Below the pieces are notes generated by a model. It was not told the DNA's origin. It ran no database searches and was given only the letters and a program-made list of their open reading frames with translations. Of a stretch of DNA of 64,000 bases, positions 33,801 to 43,213 are shown one piece after another. Position numbers and translations under genes: made by a program. The stretch is from Rhizaria sp. SCN 62-66 (lineage: Eukaryota > Rhizaria, unplaced). The stretch spans positions 62,001-126,000 of the forward strand of contig MEDY01000013.1 of NCBI GenBank assembly GCA_001724265.1, written 5' to 3'. Positions within the stretch are counted from its first letter, which is position 1; the number at the start of each line of letters is the position of its first letter.

Positions 33801-35356
33801 CTGCTGCAATCGCCACTAAAGTCGTCATTCTCGCATGCAAGTGTGCGGTCGTTGCGGACGATGACTTCTTTGAATCCGGTGCACGATGAGCCCGCAGTGA
33901 GGCACGGCGGTAGACGACAAGTGATCGCAGAGCCATACATTGAGATAATGTGACACGTGCGGCCACCGATGAGCACGCGTACTCCGGCGACTGCAAGATT
34001 TTCACCGCGAATGGTGATGGTCATGTCGGTGTCATCGCCACCGGTCGAGTTTATGATGGAAATATGGTTTGTGCCGTTGCTGTTGCTGATGTCAAGCTCA
34101 GAGCTGTCATCGTCGCTGTTGGTGTGATTGCTGTCGGAGTTCTTTCTGTTATCGGGCGTATAGTGGAACTTGCGCGGGATCCAATTGGGCACAACCTCAC
34201 GCACAAACGCGCCCAGTGCCGCGTCAACAGGCTTCGTGTAGTTGAACACGAACAGACGCTGGTCTAAAAACACAACCAGCTCTTCGTCATCGTCATCGTC
34301 AGTGACATCACTATTGCCATGGCTGTTGCGCTGACTGCGGCGCGGAATGAGTTGGAGACCGCGCCGCTCGGACACGCGCGCGCGCCGCACGATATCACCA
34401 GGCCGCAGCGCGGAGACACCGTGCGCTGCGTACCGCGCCGCTGTGTCATCCGCGCGGTCGTTCAGACGGCGGATCTGGTGTTGTTCTTCCTTCGGTTTAA
34501 CAGTGATGATCAGGAACACTGCGATGTGGCAGACAGCGGCGTTTTCCACTTGCCCGGCATCGAACACTAAGTAGCCCGAGCTAGTGGAAACGACAGTGGG
34601 ATCCATCGGCAAGTCATCGTCGTCCGCGCCGACAAACGCGTTGTAGTGGCTGGTGTCGTTGGAGGACGAAAAAGTGGGGGCAGGTCCGTCAAAGAGGCAG
34701 GTAAAGACGCGGAACCGTTCGCGGATCTTGAGCCGCGTCATTGTGACGTGAACCACAGCGTTTGCATTCTGGACGACCACTAAAGGCGAAATGGTCATGA
34801 TACGTGGGGAGAAAAACGACACCATACGCGGGAGATCGGTAGTAAAAGGGGTCGCCTCGGATTCGGAGTTGAGAATGCCTCTAAGGATCAGGTCACCGTC
34901 TGCGAAATGGGCGTGGTTCCCAGTCACGGTGCAGATAAGCTGATTCGGCGTGATCGCGTCAAGCACAGGACACGCCATCACGCCCACGCTGGCGGAGACA
35001 ACCAGTGCGTCGACGAGCGAGTAGAGATCAAACCCGCAGCCAGTGATGGTGAGAGCGACATCTCCGTGCGACCACGACTCGCGCGGATAGACAGAGTGCA
35101 AGATAGGCTTTGTCACCACATCGGGACACACGGGGGTCGTGAAGTTGCGCAGGGGCTCCTGCGCGGGCGGCAAGGAGGTGTCGCGCGCGGCGAGGGCGGA
35201 CTGGTGGAGCGCGGGGAGCGCGGTGATGAGAGGAGGTTTGTTGAGAGCGGGGATAGGGGCGGCGGAGGCAGTGCAGATGGCGAGCAATAGTAACGCTATC
35301 ACAGCGCAGCTGCACCACCTCATGAGACGAAAGCGAACGCTTTGCGTCGACCGCAT
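30899..35356 (-). CDS. Single-pass membrane protein with IPT/TIG domains and His-rich cytoplasmic tail
   Basis: About 1,485 residues, no intron, stop TAA. I chose ATG 35356 because it is followed by a signal peptide (WCSCAVIALLLLAICTASA); ATG 35323 would also keep it. An upstream in-frame ATG exists but adds a second hydrophobic stretch. Residues about 80-165 (KPILHSVYPRESW...GDVALTITGCGF) and about 425-490 (DMTITIRGENLAVAGVRVLIG...C) resemble IPT/TIG immunoglobulin-like folds. Numerous cysteines suggest a disulfide-bonded extracellular part. A membrane segment lies near residues 980-1005 (SHYVLAAVCVFAVAVAVTVVG). The tail of about 480 residues is Ser/Ala-rich and carries tandem AHGHSA repeats. 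A cell-surface receptor or adhesion role is plausible from architecture only. Confidence 0.85.
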   Translation of the reverse strand: MRSTQSVRFRLMRWCSCAVIALLLLAICTASAAPIPALNKPPLITALPALHQSALAARDTSLPPAQEPLRNFTTPVCPDVVTKPILHSVYPRESWSHGDVALTITGCGFDLYSLVDALVVSASVGVMACPVLDAITPNQLICTVTGNHAHFADGDLILRGILNSESEATPFTTDLPRMVSFFSPRIMTISPLVVVQNANAVVHVTMTRLKIRERFRVFTCLFDGPAPTFSSSNDTSHYNAFVGADDDDLPMDPTVVSTSSGYLVFDAGQVENAAVCHIAVFLIITVKPKEEQHQIRRLNDRADDTAARYAAHGVSALRPGDIVRRARVSERRGLQLIPRRSQRNSHGNSDVTDDDDDEELVVFLDQRLFVFNYTKPVDAALGAFVREVVPNWIPRKFHYTPDNRKNSDSNHTNSDDDSSELDISNSNGTNHISIINSTGGDDTDMTITIRGENLAVAGVRVLIGGRTCHIISMYGSAITCRLPPCLTAGSSCTGFKEVIVRNDRTLACENDDFSGDCSSNDNNGGIVAVGEIEVVEPITPGRLYPAPLLPCEKDFTVTLGIDLPITLPVAVQVGTWMAPEARRTGMGVEFDLPRCRFPPTPSNIDSGSVCLEVDESVPLCSAISGRVQILGHAKAPLSFARFDAITRYITPTPLTPASIFVSTITPDVVEIGSSDVYTLWATGNLSVVASAELLGAGMNYSETTDASSTASLHHSQDSGNATAFDAPLELVGAPESSMIRVRLRACRETDAASEELVTPDSLYDVGMGITPRRVPTCAPGKYPVRLKDVHGAIVYDSSNNISGYRTGDGTRSANCGGGSAIELTGAANADGSNVSVAVGYGLHVVLQMNPAAGLMLSVAMTGNRPVGEPALRAFATSFVTAVVASTGIALSRFDSIAIAPDAFIVTLVVRPLHHNARPTPMVLSKLLADHVKDPSSVLRRRFPTINPIEIPPVVFQRCASGVYARTCSGGGDGGGGGGGLPWMFSHYVLAAVCVFAVAVAVTVVGYYKTFAPCKRTLGSAALTASTASINDHSRSSSSSNSSSNNSGSSSSSGRSSFSGSSGGSAAVVVSSKMLAANAPATDEPLLSAAETVGPGHISDSLFVASSSSVSRSSAKSTSSVTATSAQAHYTEATTLNPAGGSGLGLNKFGHSVTVHGHSAHGHRAAVLSPGGMAMGRVVHQVMSATSSGLVTRQASPQSQQPMSAMSGHAGCSVDATSHAHAVIAPATANVATADIAASNGAAVVAYSLNNAPTAATIVSPVADSRSAVSTSSFVVASSDAPASAGALAAADVLAAATVATTVSPGMGYMFSAPAAAHGLQAAAHGHSAAHGHSAAHGHSAAHGHSAAHGHSAAHGHGHVHSQYPSLYTATRANTGALLFSDDAAAAAHGHTRTHGRSRTPLAHGLVLVPVHHPGHGHGHGHGHGQVHSQVHGHGLNGGSVLTQPELLSPEIMPLPLPLPLPLQIQIMPSSNNNAELSLNHSDLAD
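31289..31394 (-). repeat. 18-bp minisatellite encoding tandem AHGHSA
   Basis: About six head-to-tail copies of GTGACCGTGAGCAGCCGA on the plus strand, the later copies nearly identical. Read on the minus strand they give Ala-His-Gly-His-Ser-Ala. Related GTGACCGTGACC runs lie at about 31080-31120. Near-identity of copies points to recent expansion. Confidence 0.9.
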
Positions 35357-36432
35357 AACCGGGGGATGCCGAAAACTACAAACGCTGCTCGCGCCAGCGA
35401 GACTGCACGGGAGAAATGGGGAAGCAAGGACACAGAAAGGAATCATAAAAAGAGGTTCTGCGACGCACTCAAAGGGGATATACATGCTTCCTGCAATCGG
35501 CACCATAAAAAAATATGAAACAAAACCCACTCTTACACCACTTAAAGAAGATAACATTCAATCATATCGACGGAAAGACCACCAAATATTGACGTTTAGT
35601 TGGCTGACATTCCCCTTCAGGGCTGCAATGACAATTTAGAGTTGCTGTCAGGCGCAGATTGACCGATGCCAGTGATGCTCCCGCATCACAGCTACATCCC
35701 CGAAAGTGTCGCTCAACTGAGCATAATTTAATGATGTTGTGAATCTTAGCCTAGAGTTCGTAGTTTAAAATGGGACACTTTTGGAAATTTTGCGGAGAGG
35801 TATTTGAACTCAATTATGTTGATCTTATTTTATAAACCTTGAATTTAGACAATGTTTATTTGCATTTAAGTTTTCGTCTCTGTCAATAGCCATGCTATGT
35901 AAACCGAGTCGATCTCGAAGATAAAGTCGCAGGTTCATTCATAGAATAGAACAGTAACACCGCGCATCCCTGTCATCTAACAGAAAACGAAGTTTTAACA
36001 AGGATAGCGCCACATATCAATGTAGGCGACCGTGAGGAAAACAACGTTGATATACTCATGTATCCCGCATGTCATCAGGGATATCACACAGTATAAACCC
36101 ATCTTGCGAGCTCAATGCGTATTCAACCAAACCAATTGGTGATTTCGAGCAATTGAACCTTCTGTAATAAATTACGCTAGCCATATATACGAAGTAAACA
36201 CAGTTTGAGAATCGCGGCAGACTGTTCAAACCAACATTCGGGACCATTCCTGAGCGCTCCGCGGATTTTCCGCCGACACAAAAGCGAATATTAAAACAAT
36301 TACATGAAATGGTATATCTGACCATCTGATTCGATAATCCGAAGGCGAAAACAAAGCGATATCATGTGAAAAACGCACTTTGTTCACAGCTAGCAGACGT
36401 GGACACGCACGCGCTGAATCATTGCGTTCAGC
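35357..36432. other. AT-rich intergenic region upstream of the IPT-domain gene
   Basis: About 1.1 kb. It should hold the IPT gene promoter and the 3' end of the small OXLD1-type gene. A minus-strand frame (36056-36325, 89 codons, ATG to TGA) is present but has no recognisable motif and AT-rich composition, so I do not call it. Confidence 0.5.
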
Positions 36433-36708
36433 TCATGCGTCATCGTCATTACCGCCGGCAAGAGAAGCCAGGTACGCCTCGCGCCTAGCACGCCACCGCT
36501 CCAGGTTCTAATCGTAGACATCGAGCACGCAGCGCGCGCATCCCTCACCGCAGCAATCGCCGTCTTCTGGAGCTGAGGGGCGGCTGCCAACGGCTGAGCG
36601 CAGGGCGACGGGGTCGACGCCCAGAGAAGCCAGACGCGTACGGTCGGCGGACTCGTTAGCAGGGTCAAGTAGAGATGATGCATATATATCTTCGTCGATG
36701 ATAGACAT
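36433..36708 (-). CDS. Oxidoreductase-like (OXLD1-type) small protein with an in-frame UAG
   Basis: A 91-codon gene from ATG 36708 to TGA 36433, reading UAG as sense at codon 67. The core GDCCGEGCARCVLDVY matches the cysteine-rich signature of the oxidoreductase-like domain (Pfam Oxidored-like, as in human OXLD1). In the family this is followed at once by a charged helix with a conserved Leu and often an aromatic. Here that helix, NLERWRARREAYLASLAG, comes directly after the UAG. With UAG as stop, the protein would end in mid-domain. The biochemical role of the family is poorly known; the human member is reported as mitochondrial. Upstream, TACTAAC and CAG abut the ATG, so a spliced leader exon or intron in the 5' region is possible. 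It lies 216 bases downstream of ALG12 on the same strand. Confidence 0.85.
36508..36510 (-). other. In-frame UAG inside the conserved OXLD1-type motif
   Basis: The context is CVLDVYD-UAG-NLERW. In family members known to me this position, two residues after the Tyr, is usually Asp, Glu or Gln, which favours Glu or Gln for UAG. This is the only one of the five sites lying in a recognisable conserved motif. Confidence 0.85.
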
Positions 36709-36924
36709 CTGATGTAGTAATATTTGTCGCGAGTGAGGCTCGTTAGTAAGAGACGGGTTAATGAGACGAAACAGCTGCAGGATTGTGGAGTTTCAGGACA
36801 ATACATAGTAGCTCAACGAGTACTTCAGACTGTATAAATAGGAAATAGTCTATATATTAAGCTTAAATATCACATGCCAAATTTTCACGCAATTTGACGA
36901 TCAATTCACCGAGATAACCAACAT
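36709..36924. promoter_or_regulatory. Short spacer with possible promoter of the OXLD1-type gene
   Basis: About 216 AT-rich bases between the ALG12 stop and the small gene's ATG, both on the minus strand. A TATA-like TATTTATA (minus strand) lies near 36832-36839, and a TACTAAC branch-point-like sequence near 36737-36743. Both are sequence matches only. Confidence 0.4.
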
Positions 36925-39870
36925 TCACTTCTTCCCCCCCGAACCGGTCGTCTTCTTAGTGTCATCATTGGACTTGGCAGCAGCACTCGCACTGGTACCA
37001 GTCTTTTTACTCTTTACAGTAACGCTATCTGACGAGGCCGATGTCTCAGCAACCTTCTTCTTCTGCTCGCGCTTATGCAGAAACAGCGCATCCGTGGTCT
37101 CCACCCGCACCGGGCTCCGCACGGTCACTTCAACCCCACCCACACACAGAGCCAGAGAGAGATGTTCAGGAGCAGTCTTCACACCGCTCTCCCCAGTCTC
37201 CGCACCCGCCGTTACAACCGCTAAACTACTGGTGCATTGCGCAACGCGGCTCACGGTCACGGCACCCGCCACCGCGTCCACCGCCGTCCCCGCCATCCCG
37301 CCCACTCGCCCAGCGGCCGCGACCGCAGCCAACGCCGCCTTCTCCGCCGCTACCGCTAAACGCCCCACAACACCTGTAACGCCACCGGTGCGACCAGTGC
37401 TGGCGTCGGCTGTGACGGCTGAGAGAGCAGGACTCGCGCGCGCAAGGAGACGCTGACGCACCGTCTCGGCGACAAGAGAAGCTTCGGCGGCCCATTTGGC
37501 GGCACGAGGACCGCGCAACGGTGAAATGCGACTGAAAATACCAGTGGGACGGGAAACGCCAGTGTTACTGCCCTTGCTACCGCTCTCATCACCGGCAGTG
37601 AAGCCGGGGATCACGGACCAGGAAAACTCGGAAATAAGCCACTGGAGAGAACCGTTCTCTGCAGTTGCCATATCAGTCACCGCGAAGCCCTCTGTCTTCA
37701 AATAACGGACTGAAAACTTGTGAATGTTGTTATCTTCACCGGAGCGAGGCGAAGTGAGCTGACCAAAACGCGACGCGCCAGTAGTGCACGCCAAGTTGTC
37801 CAAGTGCGTGATTACAGTCGCCGCCTCCTCACTCTGCCCCTGACTCTGGCGTTGACTGTCATGCGCGTTTTCGATCGCGTTGTTGAGTGCGACCAAAGCG
37901 TGTCCACCCGGATAGTTGCGCACAGACGCCATCCACGTCGCCCCCGTGACCGCAACGCATGCGCTGAGGGCCAGCGCAGCGACCGACAGGCCCACAGTCG
38001 CCATGAGCGCTCGGCGGCAACGAGAGACTGTCCGGCGCACACATCCAACCGACGCGCCCACGGTCGCACTGCTGCTCACACTCGCCCTGCTGCTCACGGT
38101 CGCATTCTTCACGGTCGCGCTGACGGTTGAGTGCATTGGTGACGCTGCGAGCGCAGCAGCGGCAACTGTGGCGGCACCGAGGGCAGCGAGAGTGTAGAGC
38201 AATGGCACGGCAGGAAACAGAAAGCGCAGCTCCTTATGTGGCAAGAATGAAAACAGCGCAATAAAAGCAACAATCGGAGCTAAAAGTGTGCGCGCATCAG
38301 CAGCAGCTGAGCGCTGCATCGCTTCCTCATCTTCTTCAGGAATAGCTTCACTTACATGTGTGTAAGTACCCCTTACACCCTTGCGCGCGCACAGAGGAAT
38401 GCGGAAGAGAGCAGCGATCGTCGGCACAGGGATGACAGAAAGCACTACCGCGGGGGCCCACGCGAGCAGAAGACGTGGCAGCGCTGAAGTGCCGTACCAG
38501 TGCCAAGGTGAAGTGCCCCAGAGGTGAGACTTGTTGTCGACGGTGTTATAAAGCAGAACTCGGAGTTCTGGCCACATTAGCGGTTCACGCCACAGAGCGG
38601 AGTCAATTGCGAGTGTGGCCGAAATGCACACGACGCTTGATACAATACCACCACGCAAGACAGAGAGTACAGGCAGAGACAGTGAGCCCCCATGAGAAGC
38701 GTTTGATTTGTTATCGCGTGATTTGTCGGATTTGTCGGCTTTGTTGTTGCCATTCTCGCGATTGAGGAGACTGCGCGCAAACCCGATCAGAATCCACGGC
38801 CCTGCGAGGATGATAACATCACAGCGGAATATAATAACAGCGGCCGCTAGCGCAGCAACGCAGAATGCAGGTTTTGAGCTAAGCCACGCTGCGAGCGCGA
38901 GCGTCGTTAGCTGCAGTGCAAAGATGTTCGCTAAGGGGCGCGACGCGTAATAAGCGAAGTGGAACAAAGTCAACGGCACAAGCGCAAGCAAGCTCGACGG
39001 CCGCAGTAGCGCGGGAAGCGCGGGGAACGCCGTGTCAAAACGTTGGCGAACAGCGCGGCGCAAGAACGCCCAGCAAGTGACCGTGATCGCGGCGAGGACG
39101 AGACGCGCGCATAGCAGTAACCATAGTGAGTCACCGCGAACTGCGGGTAACACCAAACCCGCGGTCACGGAGACGCTGGGAAGGGATGCAAGTGAGGCGG
39201 CAGCGGCGGCTGGGTTCGGGGAGGAGAGGACGGATGAGAGCATGGTGGAGAACGAAGGGGGCAGAAAGGTTGCTGAGTTAACCACAGCCGATACCTTAGC
39301 CGTCCAGGCGGGAAAAAGCGCGACCAGAGGCGCAGGGGTAGGTGGAAGAGAGAAAAATAGCACGCGTGCGCCGAGAAATGGCTCGGAGTCCCAGACAGCA
39401 GCAAGTGCAGATGCAAGAGTAGGTGCCAGAGCAGGAGCGAAAGCGTTGATCGTCGATGTACAAGCAATCAACGCGGGGATCAGCAAGGGCATCACAAAGA
39501 CCCAGAACGCCCATGCAAGGCGGTGCAGCACAAATGTTGGCACAGCGAGCATCAGCGGTCCGATGAAAGAGCGCGGGACAACACCGGGGAATTCGTGGTG
39601 GTCGTAATGAGACAGGTCAGCCCCATGGACGAGCAAGTCGTGTGTGGCCTGGACCTGGAAACTCTCTTCAACTTTCGTAAACGGGCATGTGAGCATGTAC
39701 AAGCCTGCCAGGATAAAGAAAATGACGTCAGGCAAGCCCCAGAGACAAACACGAGAGAAACAAGAACGAGAACGGGGGCCGGGACCGTGGGCGCTGGATG
39801 CTGACGCACCAGCAACAACAGGCTTGGCCATACCGATTCTAAACGCGCGCGAAGCAAGTGAAATACGCAT
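36925..39870 (-). CDS. ALG12: ALG12-type alpha-1,6-mannosyltransferase
   Basis: A 981-residue multi-pass ER membrane protein, single exon, ATG 39870 to TGA 36925. The N-terminal signature CPFTKVEESFQVQATHDLL, then DLSHYDHHEFPGVVPRSFIG, is diagnostic of ALG12 in the GT22 dolichyl-phosphate-mannose transferases. ALG12 adds the eighth mannose, alpha-1,6, to the lipid-linked N-glycan precursor in the ER lumen. HKELRFLFPAVPL, another GT22 hallmark, lies in the middle (about 38210-38250). Many hydrophobic segments span residues 50-660. It is longer than the roughly 490-550 residues usual for ALG12. The extra length is a large Ser/Ala/Thr- and Gly-rich C-terminal region and a Lys-rich end (KKTTGSGGKK), whose KKxx-like lysines might aid ER retention. 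Confidence 0.93.
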   Translation of the reverse strand: MRISLASRAFRIGMAKPVVAGASASSAHGPGPRSRSCFSRVCLWGLPDVIFFILAGLYMLTCPFTKVEESFQVQATHDLLVHGADLSHYDHHEFPGVVPRSFIGPLMLAVPTFVLHRLAWAFWVFVMPLLIPALIACTSTINAFAPALAPTLASALAAVWDSEPFLGARVLFFSLPPTPAPLVALFPAWTAKVSAVVNSATFLPPSFSTMLSSVLSSPNPAAAAASLASLPSVSVTAGLVLPAVRGDSLWLLLCARLVLAAITVTCWAFLRRAVRQRFDTAFPALPALLRPSSLLALVPLTLFHFAYYASRPLANIFALQLTTLALAAWLSSKPAFCVAALAAAVIIFRCDVIILAGPWILIGFARSLLNRENGNNKADKSDKSRDNKSNASHGGSLSLPVLSVLRGGIVSSVVCISATLAIDSALWREPLMWPELRVLLYNTVDNKSHLWGTSPWHWYGTSALPRLLLAWAPAVVLSVIPVPTIAALFRIPLCARKGVRGTYTHVSEAIPEEDEEAMQRSAAADARTLLAPIVAFIALFSFLPHKELRFLFPAVPLLYTLAALGAATVAAAALAASPMHSTVSATVKNATVSSRASVSSSATVGASVGCVRRTVSRCRRALMATVGLSVAALALSACVAVTGATWMASVRNYPGGHALVALNNAIENAHDSQRQSQGQSEEAATVITHLDNLACTTGASRFGQLTSPRSGEDNNIHKFSVRYLKTEGFAVTDMATAENGSLQWLISEFSWSVIPGFTAGDESGSKGSNTGVSRPTGIFSRISPLRGPRAAKWAAEASLVAETVRQRLLARASPALSAVTADASTGRTGGVTGVVGRLAVAAEKAALAAVAAAGRVGGMAGTAVDAVAGAVTVSRVAQCTSSLAVVTAGAETGESGVKTAPEHLSLALCVGGVEVTVRSPVRVETTDALFLHKREQKKKVAETSASSDSVTVKSKKTGTSASAAAKSNDDTKKTTGSGGKK

Positions 39871-40156
39871 TCCAGCAAGATTTAGTTTTTCGAAATAAAT
39901 AGATTGATATTATAATAGTTTTATTTTAAGGTGGCCTGGCAGTTGACGTTCATTCCATCGCGAAAATTAGCATGCAGATTCCTATCAAAGAAGATAGCAA
40001 TCACGCCTTTGGCCTCGTCCACTTAGGCCACGAATGACAAAGCAAGCTATAGCTCATCAAGACAATAGCTTACGACTATATAGTCAAAGATACAAATACA
40101 TAATGCTGTTTTACAGACTAAAACCCCGATTTAATCTCTAGTACCGACTATTATTC

Positions 40157-43100
40157 TCACATTTCATCGGAGACGACGGCGATGGGCGAGTACCGCGCAT
40201 CCGAGCCCCACTTGAGCCCGACAATCACACCGGCACCAAACAGAATCAGTCCCATGCCCAAAAACAGCACAAAGAATCCACCGGGCGTGTTGTACCACGC
40301 CACGCCAGCGTCTGCGTTCACACCTTTCCCCTTGCTTTTATCCATAGCAGCAACATTGCCACCTCCACTAGTGTTCGAAGCATTAAGAGCATCAGACTCG
40401 GCAAAAACGCCTGGCGACTGCATCGCGGGCTCAGCCGGCCAGTCACACTGATCGCCAACGCCGTCCCAGTGCTCTCGGTCCCGGTCCACCGCGCTTGCAG
40501 CGTCACCGGGGTGTTGCCGCCACCACCGCACCGCTCGGAGCCACCATGACGGGTAAAAGAGCGCTGACGCGTCAAACTCCGGTCCTGCGGGCGTCTCAAG
40601 CCGATATCCGTCGTGGTACTTGGTGATAACGCGCCAAAACAGCGCCCAGTACGCCGCAAACGCGCGCTTGGCCGCCATCTCACTGTGCGCCTGCAGAATC
40701 ACACTGGCGAAGTGGGCCGCCTCGGTGCGAGATCGAGCACGGCGCACAGTCGCCAATGCTCGGCTCAACGCCGCAGCGCTGTGGGCTGTCGCAGAGGCCA
40801 CGCGATCGGGGTCGGCCTCGGCGGTGGTGACAAGAGCGGCGGCGGCGGCGGCGACAGCAGCCTTGACCTCATCGATGGTCTCCTTGTCGCCATCGCCGTT
40901 AACGTTTGCGTTGGTATTGGCGTTGGGGTTTGCTTGCCAGTTGCTAGGACCGTCCACTGGAGCAGCCGCGACCGCCGCATGCAACGCCGTGGCCACAGCC
41001 TCGACCTCCGCGTCCGCGGTTGCCTCAAGTTCCATGCGCGTGACATCAATCTCGCGAGTCACGTGCTTCCACGCGCGTTCTGCGTAGTTACCCACGGCAC
41101 AAGCGACCCACCACAGCGAAGACTGGTCGAACCGGAACAGCGAACCCGTGGTCAGCGGCGCCGGCACTGGCCCCGGCGCCGCGGGGTAGAGCGGGACGAA
41201 GACGGACGTGCGGGGCTGATGCGGGGCCACCCAAGTGCGGAACAGTGCGGGCGCGAGCGTACTACTGGCACTTGCACTGGCGCTGGCGCTGGCACTGGCG
41301 GCGCTGGCAAAGTGGCCCTGAATCGGCATCGAACGCATTTCAGAGATCACGGTGTACGCAGTGCGGAAAAGCGAGATCGTGCGCTCAAAGTGGCCCGTTG
41401 CAAGCTCTTCCTCAGTCAGAGGCTCACCGTCACTCCGGTCTAAGTTATCCACATCGCCCTCAGCAGCCTGCGTGGCCAATACAGCGCGGGTGAACGCGGT
41501 GTCGCTGGAAGTTAAGCCGGGGGCAATGGGCGCCTGCGTGGCGTCGCGAGGCGCGGTTTCAGTCCAGAAGAACTCGGTTGCGCTCGTCCGCAGTCCCGGG
41601 GTGTTGGCGGAAGTGTAAGCAGTTGAACCGGAAGCGTACACAGAAGCAGTGCTCAGGCTCGCTCCAGGAGGCGCATCGACCGCGTTTGCGCTCGAACCAA
41701 CAGCAGAACTCACAAGTGAGCTCAACGCAGAGCTGGAAGTGAAGCTCGTAGGGTTAACTGCGGGGGTACTCGTGCTAGAGCTCGTGCTAGTTGTCATGCG
41801 TTCGCGGTTGCGCCGGCGTTTGAGCTCAGCGGCAAGCGGTGTCGCACCATACGCATCATACCGGTTCGGGTTACCAAAGGGGCCGGCTGCAAGACCCGTT
41901 GTCGTGTCATAAGGAGTGCCTTCGAAGTGGTCACGGTGCACAGCGCGCAGATCAGCGACTGTGACCGGGCGGTCAGGCTTGACCGAGAAAGGCAGTTCCC
42001 AGGAGGACAGCGACGCTGAGAGGTTAAGCGAGGGCGCTAAGAGAGAGAAAACACGCCACGTGCGGCGCGACACGTAGGGCTCCTTGTAGATCGACTGTGG
42101 GTAGCCGTAATGTTTCTTCCAGTCTAAGGGGCCGTCTAAGGGTCCTTCGCCCGTGACATTACCCGACCACAGCCCGGCGCGCTTCGCCACCGTAAAGATG
42201 TTCTCACTGGCCATCCACCACTCACCGTCGCGCGTCTCGGGCGGCGGGACGCGGCGAATGCGGAACGTGTTCGTCAGCACAGTCACGTGGTCGTCTGGTA
42301 CGCGCTGTGCAGCCCAAACGGCGCTGGCGCCTGTGTCGTCAGGGCAGACGTGGAACACCCAGGCTTCCTTGTTATCAGTGATCGTAAACGCCTCGCCGCC
42401 CTCGACAAAATCATCCGGCCCCCATGCCGCGGAAAACATGCCATATCGCTCCGCGAGAGCTCCCAGATTGCGGACGGCTTCGCGGGCTGATCGACTGCGC
42501 TCCAGCGTGATGCGGGTGAGTTCACTGGCTTCGAGCAGGGCACGACCGCCGGCGTAGACGGGGGCGGCGACGAGACGGGCGCCGCAGGTGGACTCGCCGA
42601 TCGCGACGCCGTGCTCGTTGCTGATGCCGTAGGAACCGTCCAGGTAAGCGTACGTGTGCGGGACCTGTGGAAGAAACAACAAAAAGCAAGATTTCACAAC
42701 ATATGTGTTAGCTTGAAAGATTAAATCTCAGAAATGCATTATAAAATAATAAATTAAATAGAAATACACTTGTTTTGCTCGAATCAGAGTTAACATGTGT
42801 GAATGTGATTTGTTTCTCTGTTTTGTTGAGCAAAGTGAACGTGCCTGGGGGATGTGTCCGACGTGGTCGCTCTCAGTCCAAGGATAAATGGTACCGTCAA
42901 CCTTGGCGCGCGAAAACGCGGGTCCGCGGTCATTGCCCACGTAGCGCGGGTACGAGTATCGCATGGGCGGGATGGCGCGCGTCGCATTCGCTCCGTGTGT
43001 CGCTGCAGGAACGCGGAGGATGCGGAAGTCGCAGTCGTAGCAGTCGTCCGCGTGCGTGTTCAGAGTGCCGCCACGCAGTGTGGCGCGCGCGCCAACGGCG

Positions 43101-43213
43101 ATCGCAGTGCAGCGGTCCTCGGCAAGCGCGAGTGGCACGGTTAGGGCTGCGACGGCGAGCGCCAGAGCCAGCGACAGCAGCGAAGCCACTTGGTACGGCC
43201 GACGGGTCGACAT
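40157..43213 (-). CDS. Peptidase family C69 dipeptidase with signal peptide and C-terminal membrane anchor
   Basis: N-terminal-nucleophile dipeptidase of about 958 residues. Exon 1 is 43213-42845, exon 2 42664-40157 (TGA). The intron begins GCACGT, a GC donor, and ends in CAG; splicing joins HIPQ to VPHTYAY, the family motif. A signal peptide (residues about 1-31) is followed by EDRC, with Cys35 as the likely catalytic nucleophile exposed by processing. NEHGVAIGEST, FTITDNKEAWVFHV and the NTFRIRRV region are family-typical. The last ~30 residues hold a hydrophobic anchor (FFVLFLGMGLILFGAGVIVGL). An insert rich in Ser/Thr/Ala (about 41240-41800) makes it much longer than bacterial PepD. Localisation is therefore to the secretory or lysosomal membrane, catalytic part in the lumen, by inference. 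Confidence 0.92.

Noticed and set aside
35357-35557. Upstream ATG 35557 as the start of the IPT-domain protein
   Set aside because: It would put an extra hydrophobic stretch before a good signal peptide, and the added region is AT-rich and unlike the gene.
36056-36325. 89-codon frame on the - strand between IPT and OXLD1-type genes
   Set aside because: ATG to TGA is intact, but composition is AT-rich and no motif is seen; too weak to call.
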